From Heliocidaris erythrogramma (lineage: Eukaryota; Echinodermata; Echinoidea; Camarodonta; Echinometridae), in NCBI GenBank assembly GCA_025617745.1, contig CM046863.1:11972273-12036272 (forward strand): a DNA stretch of 64,000 nucleotides, given 5' to 3'. This document shows positions 40,401 through 44,596 of this stretch, one piece after another. Within the stretch, counting starts at the first letter, position 1. Every line of letters starts with the position of its first letter. The notes beneath the pieces are model-generated. The model searched no databases. It saw nothing but the letters and a program-made list of their open reading frames with translations, and was not told where the DNA came from. Both the position numbers and the translations under genes were made by a program.

Positions 40401-42264
40401 TTCAGTAGCTTATAACAGTTGTAGGTAAAAATCACTGACAAAACGCTTCATGAAACACTCCCCAGGAATTTGGTTAGGGTGGGGAATTGACGATGGAGTA
40501 ATCATCAGCGGAGCATGGGTCATCAAACCTTTAGCAGCCCAAGTTGAAGTGCAAGTCACATACATGTACATGTAGTTAACAAAAATGTTACATCAACATT
40601 TAGATGCGCATGTGTCTGATGACCTGCCATACATGTACGTCCGGAAAGGGACTATGGACGTAGTATGAATGTGACCAAGATCTCTTGATAAAATAAAGAC
40701 TTGATTTATACAAAACTTGAAAATCACTAGTCTGTTACTGTTAGTCAGGAAAATCGGGACATTTTTGTGAAACTTATTAACCGCACACGTGCCTCACATC
40801 ACACTCTCATACTTAGGCCTGCACTAGTAGCAGGATGGGGATGGTCGTAGTTATCGCGGGGATTGACCCCGGAAGCTGCAACAACCTCTGGCCCCACGAC
40901 GTCACTGGGGGCGACCTTAGGGTCAGAGGTCAGGGGGTAATCGTCCCAGGGGTTGCCGTAGTCGTCTACCCCAGAGGGAGGGGTGGGTTGGATAGGGGAG
41001 ACGACTAATTGATAGATAGTGGGAATGCATGCAAGAAGATGAATATAGAAAGGAAATTTAGCATATCAGACTTACATGTAGATACGGATCATGCAAATGC
41101 TAGCAGTCAACAATAAGAATGATTTTCATTTCATAACACAAAATAAAGCTAGAATATATGACTGAGAACCAAAGTTTGGAAAGACAAGGTTGAGTTTTGG
41201 TGAGGATGGAAAGTAATTAGTGAATTTTCTTGTTGTTTTTTTAAGGCAGGCTGGAAGAATATCAAACAAGATATATCCCTTGAAAATGACCGGTCTTCAA
41301 ATGCCCTCATTTTCAAAATATATTACGAAGAGAGCTGAAAAATTTGGACACAAAAAGGGTGTAGTCCCATACTTATTCCTGTAGACAGTGCATGTGACTT
41401 TCAGCAAGATTGAGTCTATTTCTCCCCAATTCTCGCTACCTCAAATATGCAATTTTTGATGTAGAGGGCAATATTATGCATGGAAATGGTCCGCATCTTC
41501 GTCAACTTCACTTCTGGTCCGTATTGAAATACTACGGCTTATGAATAAAATGAGGGCTAAAATGCTTAATTTTTGGATCGCATGACATAAACCAAATGCA
41601 ACCAATTGTCTCAATAAATGATGGTATCTTTTTTAAACATGTCGGTTAATTTATACTCAAACTCAAGGATTTTTGTAATACCTGTGTACATTTTCAATGC
41701 AAAAAGACAAACACTTGTCGACCCAATCGGGATATTGTCAGCACTGCGCATGCGTGGTTTGCATGACAAACGGCATCTGTTGGCGAAATTGCGTATTTGG
41801 GGTAGCGAGAATTTGGTGACTCCTAAACCTCATGGTACACACTAATTCTATTACCAATACATATTTAATTTTTGCCAATTGATTCCAGACCGTTTCTTTC
41901 GCGATGCAATTGGATGACCAGAACTAAACTTTTTCTTTAATTGGAACAATAATAGCAAATCGACAGATTGTCATTACTCATACAATTTAGCTTCTAAGAA
42001 CCTCTCTGTATTTTAAAAAGATGAATAGTATTTTTAAGAAGGACTTATGAATGTACCAAGAAACAATCCAGGTATGGGGAAGGGCAAAGGGAAAGGGGGA
42101 GAGGAGATGGGCGTGGCTCACCTGCTGGTGGTGGGGTATGGGTGTAATCTCTGTACCCCGGTGATGACTGGTAGGGATCCTCTGTCTTTGGCAGTGAGCT
42201 GTAAGGGTCTGGTCCAATCGGCGAAGGGGCACGGTAGGGGACATCGTCACCAGCACCATCGTAT
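9753..42264 (-). CDS. ctnnd: delta-catenin family (p120/ARVCF/CTNND2-like) gene, 20 coding positions, 5' end missing
   Basis: Spliced coding sequence of about 2.7 kb, about 900 residues, assembled from exons with GT/AG borders and agreeing phases (listed individually). Family knowledge: these proteins bind the juxtamembrane region of classical cadherins at adherens junctions, stabilise them, and regulate Rho GTPases. Seen: a Tyr/Pro-rich N-terminal part with repeated DPY motifs (visible residues 1-200), then an armadillo domain (about 200-690). That domain has family signatures such as [50 protein letters not shown] and [13 protein letters not shown], and a lysine-containing insert GGSKKKDAQ. 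The tail (690-900) ends DSWV, the PDZ ligand of ARVCF, CTNND2 and PKP4 that vertebrate p120 lacks. Invertebrates usually have one delta-catenin, so a one-to-one vertebrate name is not implied. The initiator codon, any coiled coil and the promoter were not located. The first visible exon starts with the third base of a codon, so more coding exon lies upstream. Confidence 0.95.
10186..10476. mobile_element. TTAA MITE with AAGGTTGAGTTCTGG ends (copy 1)
   Basis: Left TTAAAGGAAAGGTTGAGTTC, right CAGAACTCAACTTTATCGTT then AA. It lies in the intron between exon 19b and the last exon. Similar copies at 14735, 30133 and 41185. Confidence 0.7.
10598..10695 (-). CDS. ctnnd: delta-catenin alternative exon 19b, probably mutually exclusive with 19a
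   Basis: 98 nt, acceptor TTATGTGCAATTAG|AA, donor GCAATG|GTGAGTAG. It has the same phases as 19a. It encodes [19 protein letters not shown], then [13 protein letters not shown]. Shared with 19a: PMSSDY, TG-K-APVGG. It is 12 codons shorter at its 5' end. Frame and splice sites are intact, so it is not obviously dead. Joining 19a to 19b gives AAA CCC TAA (stop), and skipping both reaches TGA after a few codons. Confidence 0.72.
10789..10922 (-). CDS. ctnnd: delta-catenin alternative exon 19a (C-terminal tail)
   Basis: 134 nt, acceptor CATGTCTTCCCTCAG|AA, donor GGGAGG|GTAAGTTG. Entry phase 1, exit phase 0. It encodes [20 protein letters not shown], then [20 protein letters not shown] and YGR, and joins directly to APEPQ of the last exon. 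It is homologous to exon 19b 93 bp downstream and interchangeable with it in phase. Which one is the default cannot be told here; 19a has the stronger acceptor. Confidence 0.88.
11055..11215. mobile_element. MITE, GTGGAAACTC/TTATAACAAG family (copy 3)
   Basis: CAGTGGAAACTCGCTATAGA, then GATATAACAAGATTCCTGAT, then TTTTCATCGTCCCAAGGTCC, closely similar to the copies at 2109 and 8599. Confidence 0.65.
11704..11832. mobile_element. MITE with ACAGTTAAC ends (copy 1)
   Basis: ACAGTTAACCTTCCATAACT at the left and GCAAAGTTAACTGTA at the right. Its interior TTTTTTTGACCAAATTATC recurs in the element at 20645. Confidence 0.6.
11930..12080. mobile_element. Degraded CCAAT-core MITE (copy 2)
   Basis: TGTCAGTGAGTTTTACTGAC, then AAATTTGCTCTCAGCCAATC and AGGATTTCAGTAGCTTATAA. 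The right terminus is lost. Confidence 0.6.
12535..13395. repeat. Tandem array with poly-C spacers
   Basis: At least four degenerate units contain GTGCAGAGGGTTATTCCATT, CACAAAGAGGGGGTTTCCAC and CTACCTTGACTATTGAA at about 12540, 12775, 12925 and 13085, with a diverged trace near 13330. Units are separated by C runs, one of about 55 C at 12672-12726 and one of about 25 C at 13022-13047. Proline runs in open frames here come only from the C tract. Confidence 0.85.
13640..13697. repeat. (AC)n-type microsatellite
   Basis: ACACACACCCACACATACAA with the unit TGTACACACACATACAA repeated. Confidence 0.85.
14145..14425. mobile_element. MITE with about 75-bp inverted ends and ATTA target duplication
   Basis: Starts GGGTAATTCCATAAATATGG and ends inverted as TTATGGAATTACCC. 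The terminal repeat includes GGAGCCAATTTGTGACATTT. It is flanked by ATTA on both sides (14141-14144, 14426-14429). Confidence 0.85.
14455..15121. mobile_element. Two adjoining copies of the AAGGTTGAGTTCTGG MITE family
   Basis: 14735-15121 reads from ATAAAGTTGAGTTCTGG to CCCAGAACTCAACC. 14455-14733 is a partial, diverged copy with the same interior: GAAATGGGTATATGG, CACTTCAGCTATTT and ATGATGTTCTTCCAAA. They may have arisen by tandem duplication. Confidence 0.65.
15833..16006. mobile_element. MITE with GGGGTGTTGCAAGAAAGTTGC ends
   Basis: Inverted ends GGGGTGTTGCAAGAAAGTTG and CAACTTTCTTGCAACACCCC. Flanked by CATT/ATT on both sides. An inner hairpin pairs CCATTCTGAATGG. Confidence 0.8.
16012..16460. 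repeat. (TAC/CAC/TTC)n trinucleotide array with higher-order units
   Basis: Almost every triplet is ACT, ACC or TCT. A block of about 60 bp (CACCACTACTTCTACTACTA..., CCTACCACTATCACTACTAC) recurs. It is in a delta-catenin intron. The long leucine and valine open frames across it are by-products of the repeat. Confidence 0.9.
16770..16850. repeat. Short ATC/ACC-rich tract
   Basis: CACCACAATCACTATCATCA followed by further CAC/ATC triplets, just downstream of exon 18. Confidence 0.6.
16882..17043 (-). CDS. ctnnd: delta-catenin visible exon 18 (C-terminal tail)
   Basis: 162 nt, acceptor TTTGTCATTTCCAG|GA, donor GGTGCAG|GTAAGAAC. It encodes [20 protein letters not shown], then [20 protein letters not shown]. 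It exits with one base (G), which is required by both alternative exons downstream. Confidence 0.9.
17140..17590. repeat. (ATC/ACC)n-rich intronic tract
   Basis: CATCATCATCACCATCATCA-type sequence, interrupted by an exon-17-like fragment at 17265-17325. Confidence 0.85.
17265..17325 (-). pseudogene. Diverged copy of the 3' end of exon 17
   Basis: On the minus strand it reads [18 protein letters not shown], aligned with [18 protein letters not shown] of exon 17. The donor ACACA|GTGAGTA is retained. The upstream part and a clear acceptor are missing. Confidence 0.7.
17541..17634 (-). pseudogene. Recent tandem copy (about 94 bp) of the end of exon 17
   Basis: Unit 17541-17634 is repeated at 17635-17728. 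The copy holds the last about 40 coding bases (SRTNTVQRH) with donor CACA|GTGAGTTG and the same intronic flank CACTATAACAACCT. It is nearly identical to the live exon, so a recent duplication. Confidence 0.85.
17694..17889 (-). CDS. ctnnd: delta-catenin visible exon 17 (end of armadillo, start of tail)
   Basis: 196 nt, acceptor GACATGAATGTAG|GTG, donor GGCACA|GTGAGTTG. It encodes [20 protein letters not shown], then [19 protein letters not shown] and SRTNTVQRH. It matches the family block ending YKKDGW. Two extra copies of its 3' end lie in the following intron. Confidence 0.94.
18401..18494 (-). CDS. ctnnd: delta-catenin visible exon 16 (armadillo)
   Basis: 94 nt, acceptor TTTCACCTGTAG|G, donor TATCAG|GTACGTCT. 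It encodes [19 protein letters not shown] and then [11 protein letters not shown]. Its 5' two thirds are duplicated just upstream at about 18603-18665. Confidence 0.95.
18603..18665 (-). pseudogene. Partial copy of exon 16
   Basis: Minus strand: CACCCATAG|GTCTCTGCGC, then [18 protein letters not shown] in the same frame as exon 16. The 3' part of the exon and its donor are absent. Flanking intron (AGAAAATATAAA) is also similar, so a segmental duplication. Confidence 0.8.
19022..19166 (-). CDS. ctnnd: delta-catenin visible exon 15 (armadillo)
   Basis: 145 nt, acceptor CTGTCCAATAG|GC, donor GCTAA|GTAAGACA. It encodes [19 protein letters not shown], then [19 protein letters not shown] and KNQENAK. 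Confidence 0.95.
19200..19345. mobile_element. Left half of a TTAA-type repeat, split by a later insertion
   Basis: TTTTAGTGCTACATTGTTGT, AATGATTTTGAACCTCTCAA and ATTGCCAATAAATAGATTTT match the first half of the element at 22140-22540. Confidence 0.65.
19346..20223. mobile_element. Inserted repeat with CCTCCGCC...GGCGGAGGCAT ends
   Basis: Opens TATGCCTCCGCCCACCGAAG with a hairpin to GGTGGGTGCCGGAGGCATTA, then GTCCGTCCGTCCGTCCGTCC, and ends AGGCGGAGGCATATAGGAGA. It contains an internal duplication: GAAGAA..GTTTCAGGTA.GAAC, TTGGTAC.AGTATGTATC and ACTGATTAGATTTTGGGGTA occur twice. Unclassified interspersed repeat. Confidence 0.6.
20224..20430. mobile_element. Right half of the split TTAA-type repeat
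   Basis: AAAATTCCTGGCATCAAACG, AAAATGGACATAGTGTGTGC and TGAAAGGGTTAAA match the second half of the element at 22140-22540. Confidence 0.65.
20541..20610. mobile_element. Short TTAA hairpin MITE (CCCATTGACTACTGAATTC family)
   Basis: GACTACTGAATTCTCTTATT, then GGGGTAATACAGGAGCCACC, then CCTGTAGTCAATGGCTTAAT. Related pieces occur at 22070-22140, 23361-23405, 39102-39165 and 39301-39345. Confidence 0.5.
20645..20832. mobile_element. MITE with ACAGTTAACTCTG ends (copy 2)
   Basis: Inverted ends ACAGTTAACTCTG and CAGAGTTAACTGT. Related to the element at 11704. Confidence 0.75.
20991..21141 (-). CDS. ctnnd: delta-catenin visible exon 14 (armadillo)
   Basis: 151 nt, acceptor CATTTTCTTCAG|TGG, donor CATCG|GTAAGAAT. 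It encodes [20 protein letters not shown], then [20 protein letters not shown] and NKDLIG. It is the most strongly conserved exon of the gene. Confidence 0.97.
21211..21229. repeat. Poly-G run next to exon 14
   Basis: About 18 G, 70 bp upstream (minus sense) of the exon 14 acceptor; on the transcript strand it is a C run. Confidence 0.8.
21722..21908 (-). CDS. ctnnd: delta-catenin visible exon 13 (armadillo)
   Basis: 187 nt, acceptor CCCTTCTTGCAG|T, donor TGGCAG|GTGGGTTA. It encodes [39 protein letters not shown] and [21 protein letters not shown] degraded partial copy of this exon lies about 0.1-0.9 kb upstream. Confidence 0.96.
22030..22078 (-). pseudogene. Degraded copy of the middle of exon 13 (part 1)
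   Basis: TTGACGATGCTTGGCTGCCA is shared with exon 13 (minus-strand reading ELWQPSIVN). It ends at a TTAA where repeats are inserted, and resumes at about 22543. Confidence 0.8.
22075..22140. mobile_element. Short TTAA hairpin MITE
   Basis: TTAATCCATTGACTATTGAA to CCTAGGCAATGGGTTAA. It abuts the following TTAA element and shares its TTAA. Confidence 0.55.
22140..22540. mobile_element. TTAA element with CCCTTTCA ends, piggyBac-like MITE
   Basis: TTAACCCTTTCAGGACAGG at the left and TTGTCTTGAAAGGGTTAA at the right. TTAA plus a terminal CCC is what piggyBac elements show. About 400 bp, noncoding. Homologous halves lie at 19200 and 20224. Confidence 0.7.
22543..22622 (-). pseudogene. Degraded copy of the 5' end of exon 13 (part 2)
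   Basis: Minus strand: CTCTTGTAG|TAAAACCAGC, then [18 protein letters not shown], aligned with [18 protein letters not shown] of exon 13. Acceptor AG is kept. Separated from part 1 by TTAA elements. Confidence 0.85.
22718..22800 (-). pseudogene. Third, more diverged trace of the exon 13 5' end
   Basis: Plus strand TCCTTCTTTCAGTTAGGGAT then CCAGTTTTACTGGCAGATAG, recalling the same exon border. Weak. Confidence 0.4.
23036..23114 (-). CDS. ctnnd: delta-catenin visible exon 12 (basic insert)
   Basis: 79 nt, acceptor ACTCTGACCAG|GT, donor GCGGG|GTGAGTTC. It encodes [20 protein letters not shown]. Vertebrate relatives have a lysine-rich insert at the same place (CWGKKKK in CTNND2, CFGAKKGK in p120), proposed to influence nuclear and Rho functions. 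Confidence 0.88.
23678..23816 (-). CDS. ctnnd: delta-catenin visible exon 11 (armadillo, insert start)
   Basis: 139 nt, acceptor TCTGTTTTCAG|GTG, donor AAAAAGA|GTAAGTCA. It encodes [20 protein letters not shown] and then a Ser/Pro/Thr-rich stretch ending KSQQKK. It is the VENCVCILRNLSYR block plus the start of the mid-domain insert. Confidence 0.95.
24403..24520 (-). CDS. ctnnd: delta-catenin visible exon 10 (armadillo)
   Basis: 118 nt, acceptor CTCTTCTGCAG|G, donor AATCAG|GTGAGCAT. It encodes [19 protein letters not shown] followed by [20 protein letters not shown], matching the RRRMRECDGL block of the family. Confidence 0.96.
25008..25320 (+). mobile_element. tRNA-derived SINE
   Basis: The head has an A-box-like TGTGGTCTAGAGGATAATCC and B box GGGTTCAAGTCCC. 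The body carries CTGCACTCAACCCAGGTGAG and the tail is TATTACTGTTATTTCTATTA. No acceptor stem, so not a working tRNA gene. It is in the intron between exons 10 and 9. Confidence 0.85.
25360..25514 (-). CDS. ctnnd: delta-catenin visible exon 9 (armadillo)
   Basis: 155 nt, acceptor TTCATTCACCAG|CC, donor TTGAG|GTAAGATG. It encodes [20 protein letters not shown], then PESGWKPSG and INSTGCL. This corresponds to the family block that ends ...TGCLRNVSS. Confidence 0.95.
25876..25923 (-). CDS. ctnnd: delta-catenin visible exon 8 (armadillo, 48 nt)
   Basis: 48 nt, phase 0-0, acceptor TTTTCAACAG|ACC, donor TCAGAG|GTAATTTA. It encodes [16 protein letters not shown], the GTLWNLSS signature of this family. 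Confidence 0.95.
25975..26492. repeat. (CAT/CAC)n array, about 0.5 kb, in the exon 7-8 intron
   Basis: Blocks such as CACCACCACCATCACCATCA and (CATCAT)n start 17 bp from the exon 7 donor. The poly-Met/Val open frame that runs on from exon 7 is the repeat read through the donor. Confidence 0.95.
26509..26698 (-). CDS. ctnnd: delta-catenin visible exon 7 (armadillo)
   Basis: 190 nt, acceptor CCTTTTTTCAG|A, donor ACAGAG|GTAAGGAG. It encodes [38 protein letters not shown] and [18 protein letters not shown], two clear armadillo units. The donor is followed at once by a long (CAT/CAC)n intronic array. Confidence 0.96.
26810..26885. repeat. (GAT/ATC)n tract
   Basis: ATCATCATCATCGTCGTTAT, then CGTCATCGTCATCATGATC; explains the poly-Asp frame. 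Confidence 0.85.
27383..27521 (-). CDS. ctnnd: delta-catenin visible exon 6 (start of armadillo repeats)
   Basis: 139 nt, acceptor TTCCTCTCTAG|GT, donor ACAAG|GTATACAA. It encodes [19 protein letters not shown] and then [19 protein letters not shown]. This matches the first armadillo repeat of the family (W-R-P-L-EVI..L...V.ANAAAYLQHLC). Confidence 0.93.
27640..27750. repeat. T-rich / (TA)n tract ending in poly-T and G
   Basis: (AT)n at about 27693-27714, then about 23 T, then GGCGGGGGG. Low complexity. Confidence 0.85.
27760..29300. repeat. Intronic sequence with (CT)n and (GAT/AAT)n microsatellites
   Basis: CT repeat at about 28312-28402, GAA/GAT repeat at about 28908-28950 and ATAATAATA/GATGAT at 28955-29020. 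The rest is AT-rich with no identified gene. Confidence 0.8.
29325..29438 (-). CDS. ctnnd: delta-catenin visible exon 5 (linker into armadillo domain)
   Basis: 114 nt, phase 1-1. Acceptor CGCGCCACAG|CG, with CTAAC branch-like bases upstream; donor AGTCTTG|GTGAGAAA. It encodes [19 protein letters not shown] then [16 protein letters not shown]. An internal acceptor (CCCACCTATCAG|GATC, exon start 29370) has a better pyrimidine tract, but it would break the frame with the phase-1 exon upstream, so the longer form was chosen. Confidence 0.7.
30133..30523. mobile_element. TTAA MITE with AAGGTTGAGTTCTGG ends (copy at 30.1 kb)
   Basis: TTAAAGAGAAGGTCGAGTTC at the left and ACTCAACTTTATCTTTAA at the right. 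Its right TTAA (30520-30523) is also the left TTAA of the next element. Confidence 0.8.
30524..31279. mobile_element. piggyBac-like nonautonomous element, copy 1
   Basis: Flanked by TTAA (30520-30523 and 31280-31283). Ends CCCTAATAGAGCCGGGTTA and GGTCCTATTAGGG. It has inner inverted G/C runs: GGGGGCTGATTCCGCCCCCC near the left and GGGGCGGAATCCGCCCCC near the right. About 756 bp with no transposase. TTAA plus CCCTA ends match the piggyBac type. The second copy is at 62812. Confidence 0.82.
31459..31693. mobile_element. MITE with TAGAC..CTTC.GTAATGTAT ends
   Basis: TAGACCTCTTCGGTAATGTA and TGTATACATTACAGAAGCAG then TCTA form inverted ends of about 30 bp. Confidence 0.75.
31695..32015. repeat. 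Imperfect palindromic repeat of TTCGGAATTA.AAACC units
   Basis: CCGAAGGTTCGTAGTTCCGA opens and TAAGGAACCTTCGG closes. Inside, CCGAAAATTAAATAGGGCTC-like and CTTTCATTTTCGAAATTACA-like units alternate in both orientations. Confidence 0.7.
32085..32228. mobile_element. CCAAT-core MITE (copy 3)
   Basis: GGTTTCATGAAACTTGTTAT, core CCAGCCAATCAGATGCAAGG then ATTTCAGTAGCTTTTAAC, end TTTAATGAAACAGGCCCTG. Confidence 0.75.
32347..32391 (-). CDS. ctnnd: delta-catenin visible exon 4, 45-nt symmetric micro-exon
   Basis: 45 nt, phase 1-1, acceptor CCTTTAATAG|CT, donor GGAAAAAG|GTATAAAT. It encodes the acidic piece [14 protein letters not shown]. Its 3' end (GAAAAAG|GTAT) is the same as that of the preceding exon, and the intron between them is 752 nt. 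The length and symmetry suggest a cassette exon. No homolog can be claimed for so short a piece. Confidence 0.65.
33144..33290 (-). CDS. ctnnd: delta-catenin visible exon 3
   Basis: 147 nt, phase 1-1. Acceptor CATTCTTATAG|AA, donor GAAAAAG|GTATTAAAG. It encodes [17 protein letters not shown] and ends [12 protein letters not shown]. The EDPY motif recalls TEDPY in visible exon 1. It is symmetric, so it can be skipped without loss of frame. Confidence 0.82.
33300..34009. other. Intronic sequence, no recognised feature
   Basis: AT-rich; a G run near 33626. A CACATTTC...GTGTAGCA stretch around 33810-33860 is weakly palindromic. Confidence 0.4.
34854..34895. repeat. Perfect 42-bp palindrome inserted in the coding relic
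   Basis: TAACTCCAGGGAGCTCCAAC plus its exact complement, no loop. Flanked on both sides by GGGTGAAG. Confidence 0.9.
34905..34976. repeat. 72-bp hairpin, 30-bp perfect arms, 12-nt loop
   Basis: Arm TAGACCGAAAATTCTGTCTC then TCGTTCGTTA; exact complement after the loop. Flanked on both sides by CGGGTGAAG. Confidence 0.9.
35040..35210 (-). other. Open minus-strand stretch of unknown origin inside the TTAA element
   Basis: Reads [20 protein letters not shown] then [13 protein letters not shown] without a stop. It has coding-like composition but no family I can name with confidence. Confidence 0.25.
36040..38500. other. Intronic sequence, no recognised gene
   Basis: A purine run with about 21 G at 36317-36339 explains the Gly-rich frames. 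The open frame at 37648-38058 (136 codons) has no recognisable motif, and its composition resembles noncoding sequence. Confidence 0.4.
39057..39115. mobile_element. Degraded AGAGCCAGAAGGGC-family hairpin
   Basis: GAGAGCAGAAAGGGCATTAC ... GAACAGAGTTAACCC; the right arm is truncated against the next repeat. Confidence 0.45.
39170..39296. mobile_element. CCAAT-core MITE with GGGGAGCGTTTCAT ends (copy 4)
   Basis: GGGGAGCGTTCATTTAGCAT, TGTCAGTGATTTTAACTGAC, core (inverted) CTTGCATCTGATTGGCTGAG, end CGCTTAATGAAACGCTCCCC. Confidence 0.85.
39341..39478. mobile_element. CCAAT-core MITE (copy 5), tandem duplicate of copy 4
   Basis: Almost the same sequence as copy 4, and the flanks GGCTTAATA...ACCT and GTTCGAGTAGTTAATGGC are also duplicated. 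The two therefore arose by tandem duplication of MITE plus host, not by two insertions. Confidence 0.85.
40326..40463. mobile_element. CCAAT-core MITE (copy 6)
   Basis: GGGGAGCGTTTCATCAAGCG, TTTTGTCAGTGATTTTTACT, core GCCAATCAGATGCAAGGATT, end TTCATGAAACACTCCCC. Opposite core orientation to copies 4 and 5. Confidence 0.85.
40813..40965 (-). CDS. ctnnd: delta-catenin visible exon 2
   Basis: 153 nt, phase 1 in and phase 1 out. A long pyrimidine tract precedes CTCTGGGGTAG|AC; the donor is CCTAA|GTATGAGAG. It encodes [17 protein letters not shown] and ends in [11 protein letters not shown] weaker upstream donor (ACTA|GTGCAG) would also keep the phase and shorten the product by four codons. It is low-complexity N-terminal sequence with no known domain. 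Confidence 0.8.
41185..41940. mobile_element. AAGGTTGAGTTCTGG-family MITE carrying a nested element
   Basis: ACAAGGTTGAGTTTTGGTGA at the left, CCAGAACTAAACTTTTTCTT then TAA at the right, with the usual interior ATCCCTTGAAAA...CCATACTTATTCCTGTAGAC. Split by the element at 41427-41815. Confidence 0.65.
41427..41815. mobile_element. Nested element with AATTCTCGCTACCTCAAATA ends
   Basis: Left AATTCTCGCTACCTCAAATA, right TATTTGGGGTAGCGAGAATT: inverted ends of about 30 bp. The interior is richer in CpG (GCACTGCGCATGCGTGG). Confidence 0.75.
42122..42264 (-). CDS. ctnnd: delta-catenin visible exon 1 (Tyr/Pro-rich N-terminal region)
   Basis: 143 nt. Acceptor ...TTCATATAG, donor GCAG|GTGAGCC. It enters with one base completing a codon and exits with one base over. 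It encodes [13 protein letters not shown] and later [14 protein letters not shown] and THTPPPA. Tyrosines in a Pro/Asp context resemble the N-terminal phosphorylation region of the family, which is inference. The preceding exon must end with two bases over; I could not find it. Confidence 0.82.
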
Positions 42265-42614
42265 CTATATGAAGGAAGAGAAGAGGAAAGAAAGAAAGAA
42301 AGATGAACAGAGGTATGTTGATTACTACTTGGTTCCATGAATCACGGAGTAGAGAGGCTTTTATGAAGAATACAATTTCTACTTCTTTTATGAGAATGCA
42401 TCCACGTCATCTCAATAATTATCTCTTTATCATTCCAATACGTTTACAGTGCGATCACAATTGATATAACAACTTGCTACATAATATAATCCTCATTACG
42501 AAAACATTCACCACAACCAATATACTACTATCATCATCACCACCATCACCACCACCTGTAAACATATTTTTTTTTTAAATCATCGTCACCTGCAACAGCA
42601 GCAGCAATAGCGTG

Positions 42615-42952
42615 AACATAATCACCACCACTATCATCATCCTCATCTTCACCATCATCACCATCATCATCACCACCATCATCACCATCGTCATCACCAT
42701 CATCACCATCATCACCATCATCACCATCATCACCATCATCACCATCACCATCACCATCACCATCACCATCATCATCACCATCATCATCATCATCACCATC
42801 ATCACCATCATCACCATCATCACCATCATCACCATCATCACCATCATCACCATCATCAGCATCACCATCATCATCAGCATCACCATCATCATCAGCATCA
42901 TCAGCATCACCATCATCACCATTATCACCATCACCATCATCACCATCATCAG
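42615..42952. repeat. (CAT/CAC)n array
   Basis: (CACCAT/CATCAT)n with some GCATCA units near the right end. Explains the poly-Asp, Thr-Ile and Met-Val frames. It abuts the foldback element. Confidence 0.95.
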
Positions 42953-43736
42953 GCTTGTCTCGAATGGGTGGGGTGCGGGGAGCGGGATGGGAGCGGGATG
43001 GGAGCGGGAACGGGCGCACCCTTTCGAGACAAGCCCCCCCGGTTATCTCGAATGGACGCGTTCCCAGCGAGAAGTTCAATGAACGCGCCACTTCGAGACA
43101 ACGGGGGGGGGGCTTTCCTCGAATGGATGTGTTGAATAGACTTTTGTAACAGACGTTTTAGAAATTTTTGAAAAATGTACTCTTGCTGGTTTTTTTTTTC
43201 GTTTTCTTTTGTCTAGATGTAGAAAATATAATAAAAACAGTATCTAAAATAAGCTTTTGACAAGGAAATCATTATTTTTGTGCAAAATAAATAGGAGAAT
43301 TGAATAATTATGCATTAAAATACACGGGGACGAAAGGGCAAGTGGCATAGCTAGGATTTTTGTATTTATTTATTTATTATTATTTTTGTTTGGCGTGACC
43401 TGGGCCCCGTAACATAAAGAGTGTTTATAAACTCCGATCAAGCGCTAATGGCAATCAATCGCTAAAATCCGTAACACAAAGCCCCCCCCCCCCCCTTTCA
43501 GTCAAAGGCTATTAGAGCATGATTCATAGCGATCAATCGTTATTAAATTTTGCAATGAATTTAAATAACACATAACGACTTGTCTTGAGACTATGACAAT
43601 TCCACATTTCCCCGCTGATATCGCTGAAACTAGTGAAAGCCTGACTGGAAAAATGAGGTAAGTACCTCCGTTTTATTCATATTATATGACGATGTCAATA
43701 TATTTTAATAAATCATGACAATAATTATGTAAAATT

Positions 43737-43976
43737 CTAATGTAAGTAGCATTCTATGACAATGAATTGTGCATATATAAAGATGAAAGCTGATATTTTA
43801 CCGGAATTAAGACGCCTTTTTATCCTATCGCGCAACCCTGTTTCAGTGGCAAGAAGCACACGCTGACGGAACAACCAAGGGTCCTTCGCCCGTGATCTCC
43901 GGCAGACCTCGCGTTGCTTGCCCGGTGGGTTGTGTACGGCAGAATTTTTTTCTGACTTGGACGATGCAAATTTCAT
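43737..43976 (-). CDS. 79-codon ORF in the left arm of the foldback, unknown protein
   Basis: Starts MKFASSKSEKNSAVHNPP, then RSRAKDPWLFRQRVLLATE and GLRDRIKRRLNSG. Basic, hydrophilic. An AATTCCG|GTAAAATA after RLNSG could be a splice donor, making this a first exon; the hydrophobic end (FIFIYAQFIVIE) would then be intronic. No family recognised. Confidence 0.4.
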   Translation of the reverse strand: MKFASSKSEKNSAVHNPPGKQREVCRRSRAKDPWLFRQRVLLATETGLRDRIKRRLNSGKISAFIFIYAQFIVIECYLH

Positions 43977-44356
43977 TGTGCTTGTAAAACTAATTGTGTA
44001 TTTGTTATGATGGTATTATTATGACCCATGTCTCCTACTATTTCTTAACACACTTGGGCAAACCCACACAATAGGGGCCGGATTTTTTCCAAGCTATTAC
44101 AAGGCCAACCAATAACAACATTCAACAGGCAAGCCCACTATGTTTAACAACAGTAATAATATTAACAACATGCAACAGGCAGGCCAAACATTTGGGCCTG
44201 CCTGTTGCAAGCATGTTGTTATTGGTTGGCCTTATAATAGCTTGGAAAAAAAATCCGGCCCCTATTTTGTGGGTTTGCCCAAGTGTGTTAAGAAATAAGA
44301 GACATGGGTCATAATAATACCATCATAACAAATACACAATTAGTTTTACAAGCACA

Positions 44357-44596
44357 ATGAAATTTGCATCGTCCAAGTCAGAAAAAAATTCTGCCGTACA
44401 CAACCCACCGGGCAAGCAACGCGAGGTCTGCCGGAGATCACGGGCGAAGGACCCTTGGTTGTTCCGTCAGCGTGTGCTTCTTGCCACTGAAACAGGGTTG
44501 CGCGATAGGATAAAAAGGCGTCTTAATTCCGGTAAAATATCAGCTTTCATCTTTATATATGCACAATTCATTGTCATAGAATGCTACTTACATTAG
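44357..44596 (+). CDS. 79-codon ORF in the right arm of the foldback, identical protein
   Basis: Same protein as the left-arm ORF and transcribed the opposite way (outward). The start codons face each other across about 380 bp, so a shared central promoter is possible. Downstream on the same strand, CATTTTTCCAG and TTTCAG offer acceptors at about 44688 and 44700. Confidence 0.4.
   Translation: MKFASSKSEKNSAVHNPPGKQREVCRRSRAKDPWLFRQRVLLATETGLRDRIKRRLNSGKISAFIFIYAQFIVIECYLH

Noticed and set aside
42546..43091. 181-codon poly-Asp/Gly frame
   Set aside because: Microsatellite translation that runs into the foldback terminal repeat.
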